Source of the DNA: CAITUY01 sp964611575
GTDB taxonomy: Bacteria; Verrucomicrobiota; Kiritimatiellia; CAIKKV01; CAITUY01
Reading direction: 5' to 3'
Assembly: GCA_964611575.1 (NCBI GenBank)
Contig: CAZTAJ010000004.1
Location: 20,080 to 84,079, forward strand
DNA: 64,000 nucleotides
Made by a program: the position numbers and the translations under genes. Shown piece after piece: positions 34,761-44,787 of this stretch. Under the pieces are notes generated by a model, which worked only from the letters and a program-made list of their open reading frames with translations, had not been told where the DNA came from and ran no database searches. Numbering within the stretch: the first letter of the stretch is position 1; the number at the start of each line of letters is the position of its first letter.

Positions 34761-36201
34761 GTTTCGCCCTCCGCATGGCGCCACCATCCAGTCTCGCCCC
34801 GATCACCGTCCCATCCCTGCCGGTGATAGAGTTCGTCAGCGGCGGAAGGGGCCCGGAAAAGACTTCGACCATCGAATGCCTGTCCAGACCCGTATGATCG
34901 ATGAACGCCCGCACATCCCCGGACGGAAGGTTCGTCCCGGGATACGCCACCCTTTTCGATTGCAGGAAGTTATCGTCCAGGTCCAGCGTCGCCTCCGACA
35001 TGCCGCGCCATCGGGAGAAGTCATAGAGCGTCTCGCACCCGATAAACGCGGAATGGTCAATTCTCAACGCGCGGGCGGACACCACCTCCACCCCCGTCTT
35101 CACGCCGTAGACGGTCGATTGCTTGAGGGACAATGTACCGCTCAGGATGAAAATGCCCCCGCCGACATCGCCGGTTCTCCCCAGGAAACAATTGATCAGG
35201 GTGACATCCGCATCGTTGACGACATTCAACTGGGGGCCCACGTTGTTGCGGATGACGCAGTTCTCCATGACGAACTTTCCGCGATGGAACTCGACCCCGC
35301 CCTGGAACGGGTTGTCTTCGATCACACAGTCCCGGTACGTGACCTCAGCTTCGGGATAGACATCGACGATGCCGCAGTTGGCGTTGTGGTCGAAACGGGA
35401 ATCGACCACGGTGGCCTTCGTGGTGCCGTGGTGGGACATACCCTGATCCATGTTGTAGCAGCCCCTGACGTTTTCGAAACGCACCCCGACATTCTTGCTG
35501 GAGGAGAAGCCGTCATTGCACGAGTACATGCTGGTCAGATTCCGGACCGTCACATGGTCGCTTCCGATGCTGACGATGCCGTCCCCACCCGGGGCCTCGA
35601 TCTTGATATCGGCGGGGGTCTTGCCGTCGGGCAGCCGCACATAGAGCGTGTTCCTCAGCGGGTCCGGCTCCCGCTTGCCCGCGACGGCGGGAAAGTAGGC
35701 ATTGGCGTGCAGGAAGTATCCGCCGGCAACCAGACTCGCGCGGGTTTCGCCATTTATCCCCGGCTTGCCGTCGAAGAACACCAGGTCGAACCCCACCCAG
35801 TAGCTGCGGCTCGTGTGATAGTTGTTGGACAGCATGAGGCTGAACACCTGGTTCCCCTCATCTTTCCATTCCCCGGCTTGATAATGCGTCAGCCCGGTGA
35901 TGGTGGCCCCATGTCCGTCGATCACCGTCGGCTTATCCTGGCTGCCGCCCGGGATATACCAAAACGCCAGATGATCGAAGTGCTCGCGCCGTCGATACGG
36001 CTCACCCGTATTCGCCAGATGGAGGGTGTCGCCCGTCCGCATGGCCTTCGCCGCCGGCCGAAGCGTTTGGAAGGGGGCCTGTTCCGTGCCCGGATTCCGG
36101 TCGTCGCCGGCCTTGTTGTTCACGTAGATGTCGCCGGCGCACGCGACCAACGAAGCCATCATGACAACCGGCACGACCGCGAGCCAACCGGCCTCAGGCA
36201 T
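34747..36201 (-). CDS. Exported right-handed beta-helix protein, probable lipoprotein
   Basis: 484 residues, paralogue of 6196-7662. The N-terminus MPEAGWLAVVPVVMMASLVAC ends in an L-V-A-C lipobox, so a lipid anchor is possible. The mature part starts IYVNNKAGDDRNPGTEQAPF, followed by IDGHGATITGL and coil repeats rich in Asn and Val (NVTVRNLTSM-like; VDVYPEAEVTYRDCVIEDNP; CVIRNNVGPQLNVV). The stretch SHHGTTKATVVDSRF suggests a substrate face. Lyase, epimerase or binding function cannot be told. It starts 3 nt after the GntR gene. Confidence 0.75.
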   Translation of the reverse strand: MPEAGWLAVVPVVMMASLVACAGDIYVNNKAGDDRNPGTEQAPFQTLRPAAKAMRTGDTLHLANTGEPYRRREHFDHLAFWYIPGGSQDKPTVIDGHGATITGLTHYQAGEWKDEGNQVFSLMLSNNYHTSRSYWVGFDLVFFDGKPGINGETRASLVAGGYFLHANAYFPAVAGKREPDPLRNTLYVRLPDGKTPADIKIEAPGGDGIVSIGSDHVTVRNLTSMYSCNDGFSSSKNVGVRFENVRGCYNMDQGMSHHGTTKATVVDSRFDHNANCGIVDVYPEAEVTYRDCVIEDNPFQGGVEFHRGKFVMENCVIRNNVGPQLNVVNDADVTLINCFLGRTGDVGGGIFILSGTLSLKQSTVYGVKTGVEVVSARALRIDHSAFIGCETLYDFSRWRGMSEATLDLDDNFLQSKRVAYPGTNLPSGDVRAFIDHTGLDRHSMVEVFSGPLPPLTNSITGRDGTVIGARLDGGAMRRAKHDRD

Positions 36202-36204
36202 GGG

Positions 36205-37371
36205 TCATGCCCCCCTGATGCTTTCCAATGTTCCGTCCTCAATAGTCGCGCCTGCGGCGTCCGCCACTGTGGCCACCCCGACTGCATGTTCGGCGTGACC
36301 ATAGGGCGTCACCAACTTGCATTCCACAACGACCCGCGGCTGGTCCGGCGGCTCGTTCCGCATCAGCCGGATCAGCAAATCCGCCATTCCCAACGCCTCC
36401 GCCTCGGAATCGGACTCGATGCGGGCCACGGGGAACGGAGCGCTGACCGCCGCCCCACGCGACGCATGCGCAACCACATGCAGGTCTTCCGGCACCCGAA
36501 TGCGCATGTTGAGCAAGGCCAGGCAAGCGTCCTGGAAAAGGACCTCATCGGTGACCACAAGCCCATCCGGCTTGTCGGCGCGCGCGCGCCATAGATCGCG
36601 AAATACCTCCCAGCCCCCGCCTTCCTGCGTGGCGCGAAGTTCCGTCCGGCACCACGCGGGGAAGAACGGCAATCCCTCCGCCTGAAGTTCGGCCTCCAGA
36701 ATGCCTGCCAAAGGCGGTTGCCCCGCAGGCCGCGTGCGTTCGCTATCCGCACCGATCAGGGCAATGCGGCGGCATCCAATCTCATGCAGGTGCTGGACAC
36801 CCATGCGGACCACGCTGCGCTGCCCGCCGGGGTCGACTCCATACGCATAGGAGACACCACCCACCACCGGCACGTGCTGCTCCATAAGCGGTTTCATCCA
36901 GGCGGAATCGGGCGGTGTAGCCGCCGCGAGGACGCCGCACAGGCGGCCCTCCGCCACGTCCGACAGGAATTCCGGAGGCGCGGTCCGCTGGTCTGCGCTC
37001 TGGTTGCGCCCGAGATACACGCGGCAGCGATAGCCCTGGCTCCACAGTCGTTCCTGGAACGTCTGGATCATGCGCATCCAATGCCGGGGTGGACGGGCGG
37101 GAGCAAGATCCAACGTGGTCAGAATGCCGACCCATTGTCGCCTGCTGCGGTCCAGCACATACACCCCGCTGCCCTGCTTACGTTCCAGCCATCCCTCGTG
37201 ACAGAGAATCGAGACCGCCTCCCGCAACGTGATGAGGCTCACGCCGAATCGCTTGCTGAGACTCGCCTCGGGCGGCAGGCAATCGCCAACTTTGCAGCAT
37301 CCGGCGATTTCCCGTCGAATACTCTCAAGAACCAGCTCACGGAGCGGCTGACGCGGTTTCTTCTTGCTCAT
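36205..37371 (-). CDS. GntR-type regulator with LacI-like ligand-binding domain
   Basis: A 388-residue hybrid regulator. Residues ~1-70 form a GntR winged helix (LRELVLESIRREIAGCCKVG, LPPEASLSKRFGVSLITLRE, EGWLERKQGSGVYVLD). Residues ~80-370 are a periplasmic-binding-type sensor of the LacI/GalR class (WVGILTTLDLAPARPPRHWM, GCRRIALIGADSER, DGLVVTDEVLFQDACLALLN), like AraR-type regulators. It heads the operon with beta-helix, SGNH and GH20-like genes and probably controls it in response to a sugar. The AT-rich upstream region contains palindromes and a promoter. A TTG or ATG further upstream is not needed; the ATG at 37371 starts directly at the winged helix. Confidence 0.85.
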   Translation of the reverse strand: MSKKKPRQPLRELVLESIRREIAGCCKVGDCLPPEASLSKRFGVSLITLREAVSILCHEGWLERKQGSGVYVLDRSRRQWVGILTTLDLAPARPPRHWMRMIQTFQERLWSQGYRCRVYLGRNQSADQRTAPPEFLSDVAEGRLCGVLAAATPPDSAWMKPLMEQHVPVVGGVSYAYGVDPGGQRSVVRMGVQHLHEIGCRRIALIGADSERTRPAGQPPLAGILEAELQAEGLPFFPAWCRTELRATQEGGGWEVFRDLWRARADKPDGLVVTDEVLFQDACLALLNMRIRVPEDLHVVAHASRGAAVSAPFPVARIESDSEAEALGMADLLIRLMRNEPPDQPRVVVECKLVTPYGHAEHAVGVATVADAAGATIEDGTLESIRGA

Positions 37372-37380
37372 GTCATATAT

Positions 37381-37408
37381 ATGTTATGCAGCTATTGAGA
37401 AGTATCAA
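37381..37408 (-). promoter_or_regulatory. Promoter of the GntR operon
   Basis: On the minus strand TTGATA (37403-37408), 16 nt, then TAACAT (37381-37386), just before the regulator start at 37371. This stretch is much more AT-rich than the rest of the window. Confidence 0.45.
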
Positions 37409-37463
37409 CAGCTCTTATGTCGGATCAGCATATCATAGGACTGACTATTTTCATTGCACAAAG

Positions 37464-37515
37464 GCACTCTTAAGTGCGTATGCTCCACCATTCCTAATCC
37501 GTACCATGATATCAT
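37464..37515. promoter_or_regulatory. Palindromic sites in the AT-rich intergenic region
   Basis: GCACT-CTTA-AGTGC (37464-37477) and the perfect palindrome ATGATATCAT (37506-37515) lie 90-145 nt upstream of the GntR gene. The octamer TATCATAG occurs at 37431-37438 and 37510-37517. These are candidate operators for the GntR-type regulator, since this is the only AT-rich intergenic region nearby. The stop of the 1212-residue secreted protein is at 37550, so a terminator role for the first hairpin is also possible. Confidence 0.35.
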
Positions 37516-37549
37516 AGTCACCTGTTAACCTAATCCACAGCCCTCCGGG

Positions 37550-40500
37550 TCACTTGTTACCCGCCACGAAGTACCGGACCTGGTGGCGACCGATCTTCAC
37601 CGTTAACCTGCCGTCTTCACACGGAATCCGTTCGCCGCTCTCCAGATCCTGCACGTCAGCAATGTTGCACGACAAGATCTTTTGCCCTTCGATCGAGAAA
37701 GTCGTCTCAACGTCCTTCTCGTCGCCGTTCAGGAGTATCAGCACGGCCCGCTTTCCCTGGGGATGGACGTAGCCCCCGAGCAGCATCTTCTCCGGCAGCG
37801 GGGAGTGCCAGCCGCCGTCTTCCCAGCAGGGGACCAGTCGCGCGCCGTCGAAGAAGCCGACCTCTGTTTGCAGACGGTCCAGCATCTGCTGAACGTCCTT
37901 TTTCAGCGAGAAGTAGGTGATGCGCATCCCCCGGTCGAAAAGAAGACAATACCCCAGCACCAGTCGCTCCGCGGTGCGGTTGTATGTCCTGTCGCTCTCA
38001 TACGGCGGGAAGTTGGGAGAAATCACCACGGGCGATTCGGGGCGCACGGTCAACGCCTGGAAGGCGTCCGGGGTGAATCCCGTGTCGATGTAGTCATGAT
38101 TGGGGTTGGCGGTGTAGCTTCTGCCTTCAATGGCATACCCCATCTGAGTGAAAGACGGTTGCGGCTCGGAGACATTCATGCAATTGAACGGCGGCCGCCC
38201 GCACAGCCAGAGGGCCGTGGAGATGCGACGGAGCAGATCCCGCCGCCGGAAGACACCGGCCAACCCCTGAAGCGTGCCGTCATCGCGGCGGTAGGCGTCA
38301 CCGGTCGCGTCGGTATCCACGGGGAAACGGATGAAATGCTCGAAATTGTCGTTGTAGGTTCCGTTGAAGCCCGACTTTTCGGCCGCCTGTGTGATATGCC
38401 AGATGAAGAAGTCCCGGTAACTCTCTCCACCCGTGGACCAGAATTGCCCCAGCTTGTCGTCGATGTCCCAAATACGGGTGCCGCCCAGGTTCTTCTTCCC
38501 CTTCTTCTGCAGGCCATACATCGTTGCCGAGTCCTTCAGCACGGCATCGTTGTCCCCCACCCCCAGTCCCCATTCGCCACGAAACGTCGGGAATTCGCGG
38601 CAGCCGGTGCCGACACAGGAGATGGACCCGTACAGCTTCACCGGCCGGTCCTCACGCGCCGGCAGGGCCCAACGCATCGGGTAGTCGCTGGGTTCGCCGT
38701 TCTTGCAGATGCCCCGGTCCCTTGGCCCCAGCTTCATGTCGTGCAAGGCGTAGCGGAGTCCCTCATAGTCCTCATCGGTATACAACGTGAAGGTCGGCCA
38801 GCCGGTGCCAATGACGTAGTTACCGGTCCAGTGGTTCGCGCAAAGCCCATTGGAGGTCATCATCCCCTTCCCCGTGGTGGCATCGGATTCCCACTGCAAG
38901 GCCCGATGGTTAGCAAACCGGGGCTTGGTGGGAGAGGCGAGTACGGCAAACACGATCTCGCGTGGGCTCCTGATTTCGGCAGGGGTGTTGACCAGACGCA
39001 GGCGCAACAGCAGCTTGCCGCCGTCGTCGCGCTCCAGTCGGACCAGACTTTCCTTGTCGCTGGTCACCCACCCCTTATCGCTCTCGGCGTACCACCATAG
39101 GCCGCGCGAGTAGTTGCCGATATACGCAGCGGGGATGAACGAGTTCCGGCAGTTGGCGACCATCGGCAGCGACGTGCTCTCCCACAGGATCCCCGAACCT
39201 TTCGGTATCGTAGCCTGCTTGTAGATCTCGCCCCTTTCAAACCTCATGAGATTGGCTGCCGAATCGAAGGGAATGACCAGGTCCAGGCTGTTCACCTTCG
39301 CCCCGGATGACGGCGGCGTGAGCCTGAGTTTGACCCGGTACCAGCCATCGTACTCCATGGTCCCGGCGATCTCACACGTGAGATCCCCGATCGTTCCTTC
39401 CGCCGAAACCGTCGCGGCATAGCCGTCGGTGTCCTCCAGTCTGGCTTTTGGACAGGACCCCTGGAACTGGTAGCGCTCGAATTCCGCAGGAACTTTCTGC
39501 CCCTTCACTCGAACCACTTGTGTGCGGGTGACTGGCGTCAGGACCTTCTTCTCCCCCTTGATGTCGGCAATCAGGGTCATCGGGCCCGCCAGGATCTCCC
39601 GACCCTCGGCCTTGATTGAAACCGGCAGCCCGTTTTCCCCGAGATCGTACTCCCGCCCCCACACGCCGATCCTGGTCCCGTCAGTGGTGACCGGTATCCA
39701 GGGGGGAATGATCACCTTCTCCTTGCCGATCGTGTTGTGCTCCCATGGGAAACGGTCACGGACAATCTCCCGCTTCTCGACATCGACCGTCTCATCGCCA
39801 TTCTGCAGTTCGATCACCAGCGTGTAACGGCCGGCCGGCAGAGGCTGCGTCAGTTCGGCCAGAACGCGTCCTTTCTGTTCGGACAGATCGGCCGCGGCCT
39901 GTCCATACACGGTGCCGTCTTTGTCCACCAGGCGCACGCACATGCTTTTGGCCGCGATGATCTTGTCCGCCTTCTGCGGATCATCGGACAGTGCTCGATC
40001 GATACGTGTATCCACCCAGGTTTCCAGTTTGTTGTAGTAAGGATAGAACGCATGGCGATAGGTGGCGTGGGCCGGGAAAGCGATCTTGCGGGATGACCGC
40101 CAAAGCTCCATCTTTTTGTTGAAATCGCTCCGCGCATACCCCTTGAAGGGGAGACTGACCGAATAGAGTTCATACGGGGCACCGGGCCTGTTCTCATACA
40201 CCCGAAGGGCCAGGAGATTGTCTTCCCGCGGTTTGAAAGCCGCCCGTCCGGCATCAAACTCAAACCCCTCGCCCGGCAACAGGATCTTCTTCAGGGTGTT
40301 GGTCAGGAGTTCTGTCCCGCCTGAGGTGACCGTCAGGTCGACGCAGTACTCCTGTTTGCCGTTGTGTCCCTTGTTGAACACGGTGCTCTTGTAATGCAGG
40401 TTGCCGATATTGACGTTGCCCAGCCACCCCCCGAGATAGACGGGGGCCGTGGCCTCGAAGAGGACCTCCCCGAAGCGGTCCCACTCGGTCAGCCCGGCCG

Positions 40501-41188
40501 GCGCCCAGGAGATATACGAAAACCCGTCACGCCCCCCCGCGGAACAACGGGCAAGCTGCAGGAGCATCCGCTTCCCTTCCAGCGAGGGGGTGTCTATCTG
40601 TTTCAGCGGGATGCTGATCTCCGTGATCCACCGGATTGAATCGGCCCAGTAGTTCATGAAGGAACACTTGACCTCGGCCCCGCTCGACCAGTCCAGACGG
40701 TCCTGACCGGGCTCGGCGTTGCGGATGATGTCGTACAGCGCTCCTTTCGGGTTCACCGCCAGCATGAAGTACTTCTGCGTTCCCGCCCGCTCCCTGGGGT
40801 TGAAACTGAACTGGATCACCACATGGTCATCCTTCAAAATCGCCGGATCGTCATTGGCGACGGCCGTGGCAATGAACGCCGCGCTTTTCGGCTGGATGCA
40901 GACGGCCATGAAATAGAGGCGCTGATCGTCATAGTTGATCCGCCAGCGGACATCCAGTCCGCTGGATTCGCTCACCAGGCCGGCGGGGGCGTTGACCATG
41001 CCGACCAGGCCGCAGGCCCCCTTCCATTCCGGATCGGAGACAGACGCATCCATCCGGTAGACCTTTTCGTGGAGACGATCCCGGGTGACCCTCAGGAACG
41101 GAGGCTGCCCCGGCGCAGAAGCCGCAGTCACAACGCAACCGATGGTGGATATGACAGCGGTCAGCCAGGAACAAATGCCTCGATGCAT
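37550..41188 (-). CDS. Giant secreted protein with CBM9-like N-terminus (second of a pair)
   Basis: 1212 residues from the ATG at 41188, which shares one base with the previous stop (TGATG). A signal peptide (WLTAVISTIGCVVTAASA) is followed by a CBM9/DOMON-like beta-sandwich, residues ~35-230 (SVSDPEWKGACGLVG; WRINYDDQRLYFMAVCI; VVIQFSFNPRERAG). Middle beta domains and a C-terminal barrel-like region come next, with FNGTYNDNFEHF and YTANPNHDYIDTGF where acidic residues end strands, then a late beta domain starting GKRAVLILLNGDEKDVETTFSI. It is a clear paralogue of the upstream gene. Similar large proteins occur in Lentisphaerota and Planctomycetota and are annotated as glycoside-hydrolase-domain proteins. 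No catalytic pair can be assigned with certainty. Confidence 0.65.
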   Translation of the reverse strand: MHRGICSWLTAVISTIGCVVTAASAPGQPPFLRVTRDRLHEKVYRMDASVSDPEWKGACGLVGMVNAPAGLVSESSGLDVRWRINYDDQRLYFMAVCIQPKSAAFIATAVANDDPAILKDDHVVIQFSFNPRERAGTQKYFMLAVNPKGALYDIIRNAEPGQDRLDWSSGAEVKCSFMNYWADSIRWITEISIPLKQIDTPSLEGKRMLLQLARCSAGGRDGFSYISWAPAGLTEWDRFGEVLFEATAPVYLGGWLGNVNIGNLHYKSTVFNKGHNGKQEYCVDLTVTSGGTELLTNTLKKILLPGEGFEFDAGRAAFKPREDNLLALRVYENRPGAPYELYSVSLPFKGYARSDFNKKMELWRSSRKIAFPAHATYRHAFYPYYNKLETWVDTRIDRALSDDPQKADKIIAAKSMCVRLVDKDGTVYGQAAADLSEQKGRVLAELTQPLPAGRYTLVIELQNGDETVDVEKREIVRDRFPWEHNTIGKEKVIIPPWIPVTTDGTRIGVWGREYDLGENGLPVSIKAEGREILAGPMTLIADIKGEKKVLTPVTRTQVVRVKGQKVPAEFERYQFQGSCPKARLEDTDGYAATVSAEGTIGDLTCEIAGTMEYDGWYRVKLRLTPPSSGAKVNSLDLVIPFDSAANLMRFERGEIYKQATIPKGSGILWESTSLPMVANCRNSFIPAAYIGNYSRGLWWYAESDKGWVTSDKESLVRLERDDGGKLLLRLRLVNTPAEIRSPREIVFAVLASPTKPRFANHRALQWESDATTGKGMMTSNGLCANHWTGNYVIGTGWPTFTLYTDEDYEGLRYALHDMKLGPRDRGICKNGEPSDYPMRWALPAREDRPVKLYGSISCVGTGCREFPTFRGEWGLGVGDNDAVLKDSATMYGLQKKGKKNLGGTRIWDIDDKLGQFWSTGGESYRDFFIWHITQAAEKSGFNGTYNDNFEHFIRFPVDTDATGDAYRRDDGTLQGLAGVFRRRDLLRRISTALWLCGRPPFNCMNVSEPQPSFTQMGYAIEGRSYTANPNHDYIDTGFTPDAFQALTVRPESPVVISPNFPPYESDRTYNRTAERLVLGYCLLFDRGMRITYFSLKKDVQQMLDRLQTEVGFFDGARLVPCWEDGGWHSPLPEKMLLGGYVHPQGKRAVLILLNGDEKDVETTFSIEGQKILSCNIADVQDLESGERIPCEDGRLTVKIGRHQVRYFVAGNK

Positions 41189-44100
41189 CACCGGCCCTGC
41201 TCCTTCGGCATCGGTTCGACGGCTTTCGCTCCACTCACCGCGTAGGGGGCGCCGTCCTGCGGGCGACCCAGCGGCCAGGCTTTCTGGATGAAGACGTACG
41301 CCTCCATGCGGCTCGGAGGGAGCCGCAGATTCAAGGTCACCCCGTTGGGACCGGTCACCTCGCGGACGCCCAGATTCGGGTCCCTGCCACCCTGGCCCTT
41401 GGCCCCGGCAAGGGTGAACCGGGTGAGATGCTGAATCTCCCACTCGCCGTCCAGGTTGTAGCCGAGCCCGCGCCAGTCGGGCGCCAGGATGGCCGACAGG
41501 TCCTTCTCGCCCCAGTTGGCGACGTAGAAGATCAGGCGCCGGGCCGAGCGCCAGGCCGTGATCTGGAGAGCGGGGTCCGTGTGCCGGAACCATCGCGAGG
41601 TCCGCCACGGCGGGATCACCTCCCACTCCACGGCCGGATCCATGGTGCGCGTCATCGCCGGGGGAAACGTGCTGAAAGGCTCGTCGGTGAAGACCCCGCC
41701 GGGAATGGTCCCGCCCACACTCGTGATACCCCACATCGCCAACTCGGCCTGGTTGGTCTCGAACCGGTCGTCCTTGTCCGGCACCGCCGCGTGCCACATG
41801 TTGTTAAGCTGGAATACCGGCATGCCCCAGGCCAGCGAGTGGTATAGCATCATCTTTTCGCCGAGATAGCGGATGACCGGCGCGGGGCCCTTCTCCGGGA
41901 TCGGGCAGGGAATGTGCTCGCCCTCGATGCGTTCCTCGACAAAGGGGAAGAGGTGAATCCACTGGTGCGGAGCCGATGTGTGGAAGGTGTTACAGGACGG
42001 CCGCCCGAGTTCCCAGGGCACCAGCGCGCAGCGTTTGAAGAACTCCCGCAGCGCAAAGAGGCCGAACCCCGGCTGCACCCGGCCGTCGTCCATGACGTAG
42101 CCCATGCCCGCGTCCACGTCATCCCCGAACGGCGCCGCCACGCAGTCGAAGTAATAGGCGTCAATCCCATAGGGAATGCTGAGCCATTTGGACATGTGGA
42201 AGGCGGTGAACCGGCGGTACGATTCGGGGAAGATGGCCGTTTCCCAGTCGGGGTAGCCGAAGGGAATCTCGGCCTTGGAGCCGGTCTCGATGTGGATCGC
42301 GCAGTGGTCGTTCAGCGAGCCGCGCGCCAGATCGACGCCGTACGGCGGCTTGCCGCCATGCACGTAAGGCGTGGAGGCGAACTGGGACCACTTGTCGTAA
42401 TCGACGCAATCCACCGTGCGCGGCGCATTCTCGGTCGCGCCGCGGCCCGACTTGACCACGTTGACCATGGTCCACTGGCGCTGCCGGTACTCCGGCCGGC
42501 TGCCCTTGCCCGGCGGCGGGAAAGGCCGGCCCGGCGTGGCCTCGAGCGCAAAGACCACCGTGCGGTCCGATCCCAACTGGAACGGCTCGCCCACAAGGTT
42601 CAGCACAAAGGCGCGCGTCGTCCGATCCTCCGACCCGACCACCTGCACCGCCGGAACCTTGCCCGAAGGCACCCACCCCTTGTCGTTGTCGCCAAAGAAC
42701 AGCACGCCGTTCTCCAGCGTGCCGACCCATACCGACGGCACAAAGCTGCCGACCGTCATAGGCAGTTGCGTCTCTGGTTCGCTGCTGGCCCACTGCACGC
42801 CCGAGCGGTCCGCGAGCCTTCGCGCGACATGCGTGGAGGTGATCTTCGGCAGCGTGATCCAGGGCACGGCGTCCCAGGCATAGGGAATCACCAGCCGCAG
42901 GGAGTCCATGGCAACGGGCTTGTCCTTGGCGGCCGGGCCGTAGGTGATGGCGAGTTTCAGCATGCCGTCGCACTCGAACCAGGTGTCCACTGCGAAACGG
43001 ACGCCGCCCATCTCGAAGGTCCCCTGCCCCTGCACTCGGACCTCGTTCTGCTCGCGCACGGCGAACCCGCCGCCGCCCGTGGTGTCCGACCGGCACGCCT
43101 GGCCGTTGAGGGTACCCTCGATCCGCACCGGGCCCGTCAGCACGCCGGTCTGCGTCCAGCCGCCCCATACGCGCGGAAGCCGCGACGGGTCGGTGTTCTG
43201 GACGATCTGCGCCGGGAGCCCGTTCGCGCCCATGCGGTACTCGCGGTTCCAGCACGCCAGGGTGCTGGTGGTCCGATCGTAGCGGCAGGGCGTGAACCAG
43301 GGCAGCCGCTGGTCCGACGTGCCCGCCAGGCAGGTCTCCCACGGGTAGTCCTTGACCTCGCAGGTATAGGTGTCCTGGGCAATGGGCTGGCCCGACTTGT
43401 CGGTGATCACGATATCGGCGGTGTAGGCCCCCGCCTTGAGGACGATGTTGGAAGCCGCGGAGGTGAAGTAGTCGTCAAACGCCGGTGTCTGGAGGGCCAG
43501 GACCGTCCGGCCCGCGGCGTCCTTCAACGCCATGCGCGCGCCCGTCGCCTCGCCGCGCCGCGGCAAGGTGAAACTATCCACGTCCAGCCGGAGTTTGCCC
43601 TGCGTCTTGTAGTAGCGCACATCGTAGGCAAACGCCCGGGGCGCCGCCGTGTATTTCAGCTCGTCGGTATTCCAGAGCGGCTGCACATCCAGCCTGCGCC
43701 GGTAATACACGTCCTTGCCGGCGGTGTCGGACACCATGATCTCCACAACATAGGGATCGTAGACCTTGCGCGCCTCAGCCTTGCCGCCGGTCTTCTCCGC
43801 CTGGACCTGAGCCTCCTTGTCCACCTCCATCCGGAAGGTTGGATCGTAGGGCAGGCTCTTGAAGGCGAAAGCCTGCGCCGGCGCAAGGGACACCTTCTGG
43901 GCTAGGGACTTGAGTACGGTGACTTCCGCGGGCTTCTTCGGGTCCGGCCGCGCCTCGCGCGTGACCAGCACACGCAGCAGGGCTTCCTGCGGCTTGGCGG
44001 TGAGGTTGACGATACTGAGCGGCAACTCGTTGCCGCCCTGCATGAGGCTGTCCACCGCCCCCATCTGTACCGCGACGGGCGAACCGTCCAGGCCGAGATC

Positions 44101-44787
44101 CAGCGTCTTCAGGAACGTGCGCTGCAGCGCCGCCTGGTTCCAGGGATGATGAAAGTTGCAGGCCATCATCAGCCCCCACACGTCGCCCGGCACGTAGCCT
44201 TTCTTCAGCATCGTGCGGATGTCCGTGGAGAACTCCAACTCCCATACGCCGTTTTGGAAAGTGCTGGCTGAGACGGTCTTGGGGCTCCAGTTGTTGAATA
44301 CCTGGCCGATCAGCTTTGCCTCCAGGGCATCGGTGATCGCCCCCCGCACGTTGGCGATGAACAGGTACGGTCCGATTTCCTGGTCGCTGGCCGACTGCGT
44401 GGCCTTCGGCGGGACCAGACGCATTTCCAGCGAGTCCTCGACCACCGTGACCCGGTCGTGCTTGCGGGTCCGGTAAGTGGGGATCTCCCCGGCCCGCATC
44501 TTGACCCGCATCGCCGTGTAGACATTCGTGCCGTCAAAGCCGAACCAGAACACCGCCTGCCGCGGGCTGAGGGCGCTCTGCACGGAATGCAGGCCCGCGA
44601 GCCCGATCGCCTCGCGCCATTCGTCCGCGCCGATCTTGCCGTCGATGACCGGAACCTGGGTCATGCGCGGCACCTTGATCTGCTGCGGCGTGTCGAGCAT
44701 CGCCCGCAGCTCCGGGGTGAGTTCCTCCGCGAACCCGTTTAGTCCGCCCAATCCCAATACAACCGCCAAGACCAGTGCTTTGCGCAT
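41188..44787 (-). CDS. Giant secreted protein with CBM9-like N-terminus (first of a pair)
   Basis: 1199 residues from the ATG at 44787 (GAGGGG eight bases upstream). Signal peptide RKALVLAVVLGLGGLNGFAEE. The CBM9-like sandwich at ~35-230 starts VPVIDGKIGADEWREAIGL, with AVFWFGFDGTNVYTAMRVKM and VEDSLEMRLVPP. Beta-rich middle domains follow, then a barrel-like region with PYGIDAYYFDCVAAPFGDDV, MGYVMDDGRVQPGFGLFALR and IRYLGEKMMLYHSLAWGM, and a C-terminal beta domain (LIFYVANWGEKDLSAILAP). It is longer in the middle than typical single-barrel hydrolases. It is divergently transcribed from the beta-propeller gene at 45057 and translationally coupled to the downstream paralogue. Confidence 0.65.
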   Translation of the reverse strand: MRKALVLAVVLGLGGLNGFAEELTPELRAMLDTPQQIKVPRMTQVPVIDGKIGADEWREAIGLAGLHSVQSALSPRQAVFWFGFDGTNVYTAMRVKMRAGEIPTYRTRKHDRVTVVEDSLEMRLVPPKATQSASDQEIGPYLFIANVRGAITDALEAKLIGQVFNNWSPKTVSASTFQNGVWELEFSTDIRTMLKKGYVPGDVWGLMMACNFHHPWNQAALQRTFLKTLDLGLDGSPVAVQMGAVDSLMQGGNELPLSIVNLTAKPQEALLRVLVTREARPDPKKPAEVTVLKSLAQKVSLAPAQAFAFKSLPYDPTFRMEVDKEAQVQAEKTGGKAEARKVYDPYVVEIMVSDTAGKDVYYRRRLDVQPLWNTDELKYTAAPRAFAYDVRYYKTQGKLRLDVDSFTLPRRGEATGARMALKDAAGRTVLALQTPAFDDYFTSAASNIVLKAGAYTADIVITDKSGQPIAQDTYTCEVKDYPWETCLAGTSDQRLPWFTPCRYDRTTSTLACWNREYRMGANGLPAQIVQNTDPSRLPRVWGGWTQTGVLTGPVRIEGTLNGQACRSDTTGGGGFAVREQNEVRVQGQGTFEMGGVRFAVDTWFECDGMLKLAITYGPAAKDKPVAMDSLRLVIPYAWDAVPWITLPKITSTHVARRLADRSGVQWASSEPETQLPMTVGSFVPSVWVGTLENGVLFFGDNDKGWVPSGKVPAVQVVGSEDRTTRAFVLNLVGEPFQLGSDRTVVFALEATPGRPFPPPGKGSRPEYRQRQWTMVNVVKSGRGATENAPRTVDCVDYDKWSQFASTPYVHGGKPPYGVDLARGSLNDHCAIHIETGSKAEIPFGYPDWETAIFPESYRRFTAFHMSKWLSIPYGIDAYYFDCVAAPFGDDVDAGMGYVMDDGRVQPGFGLFALREFFKRCALVPWELGRPSCNTFHTSAPHQWIHLFPFVEERIEGEHIPCPIPEKGPAPVIRYLGEKMMLYHSLAWGMPVFQLNNMWHAAVPDKDDRFETNQAELAMWGITSVGGTIPGGVFTDEPFSTFPPAMTRTMDPAVEWEVIPPWRTSRWFRHTDPALQITAWRSARRLIFYVANWGEKDLSAILAPDWRGLGYNLDGEWEIQHLTRFTLAGAKGQGGRDPNLGVREVTGPNGVTLNLRLPPSRMEAYVFIQKAWPLGRPQDGAPYAVSGAKAVEPMPKEQGR

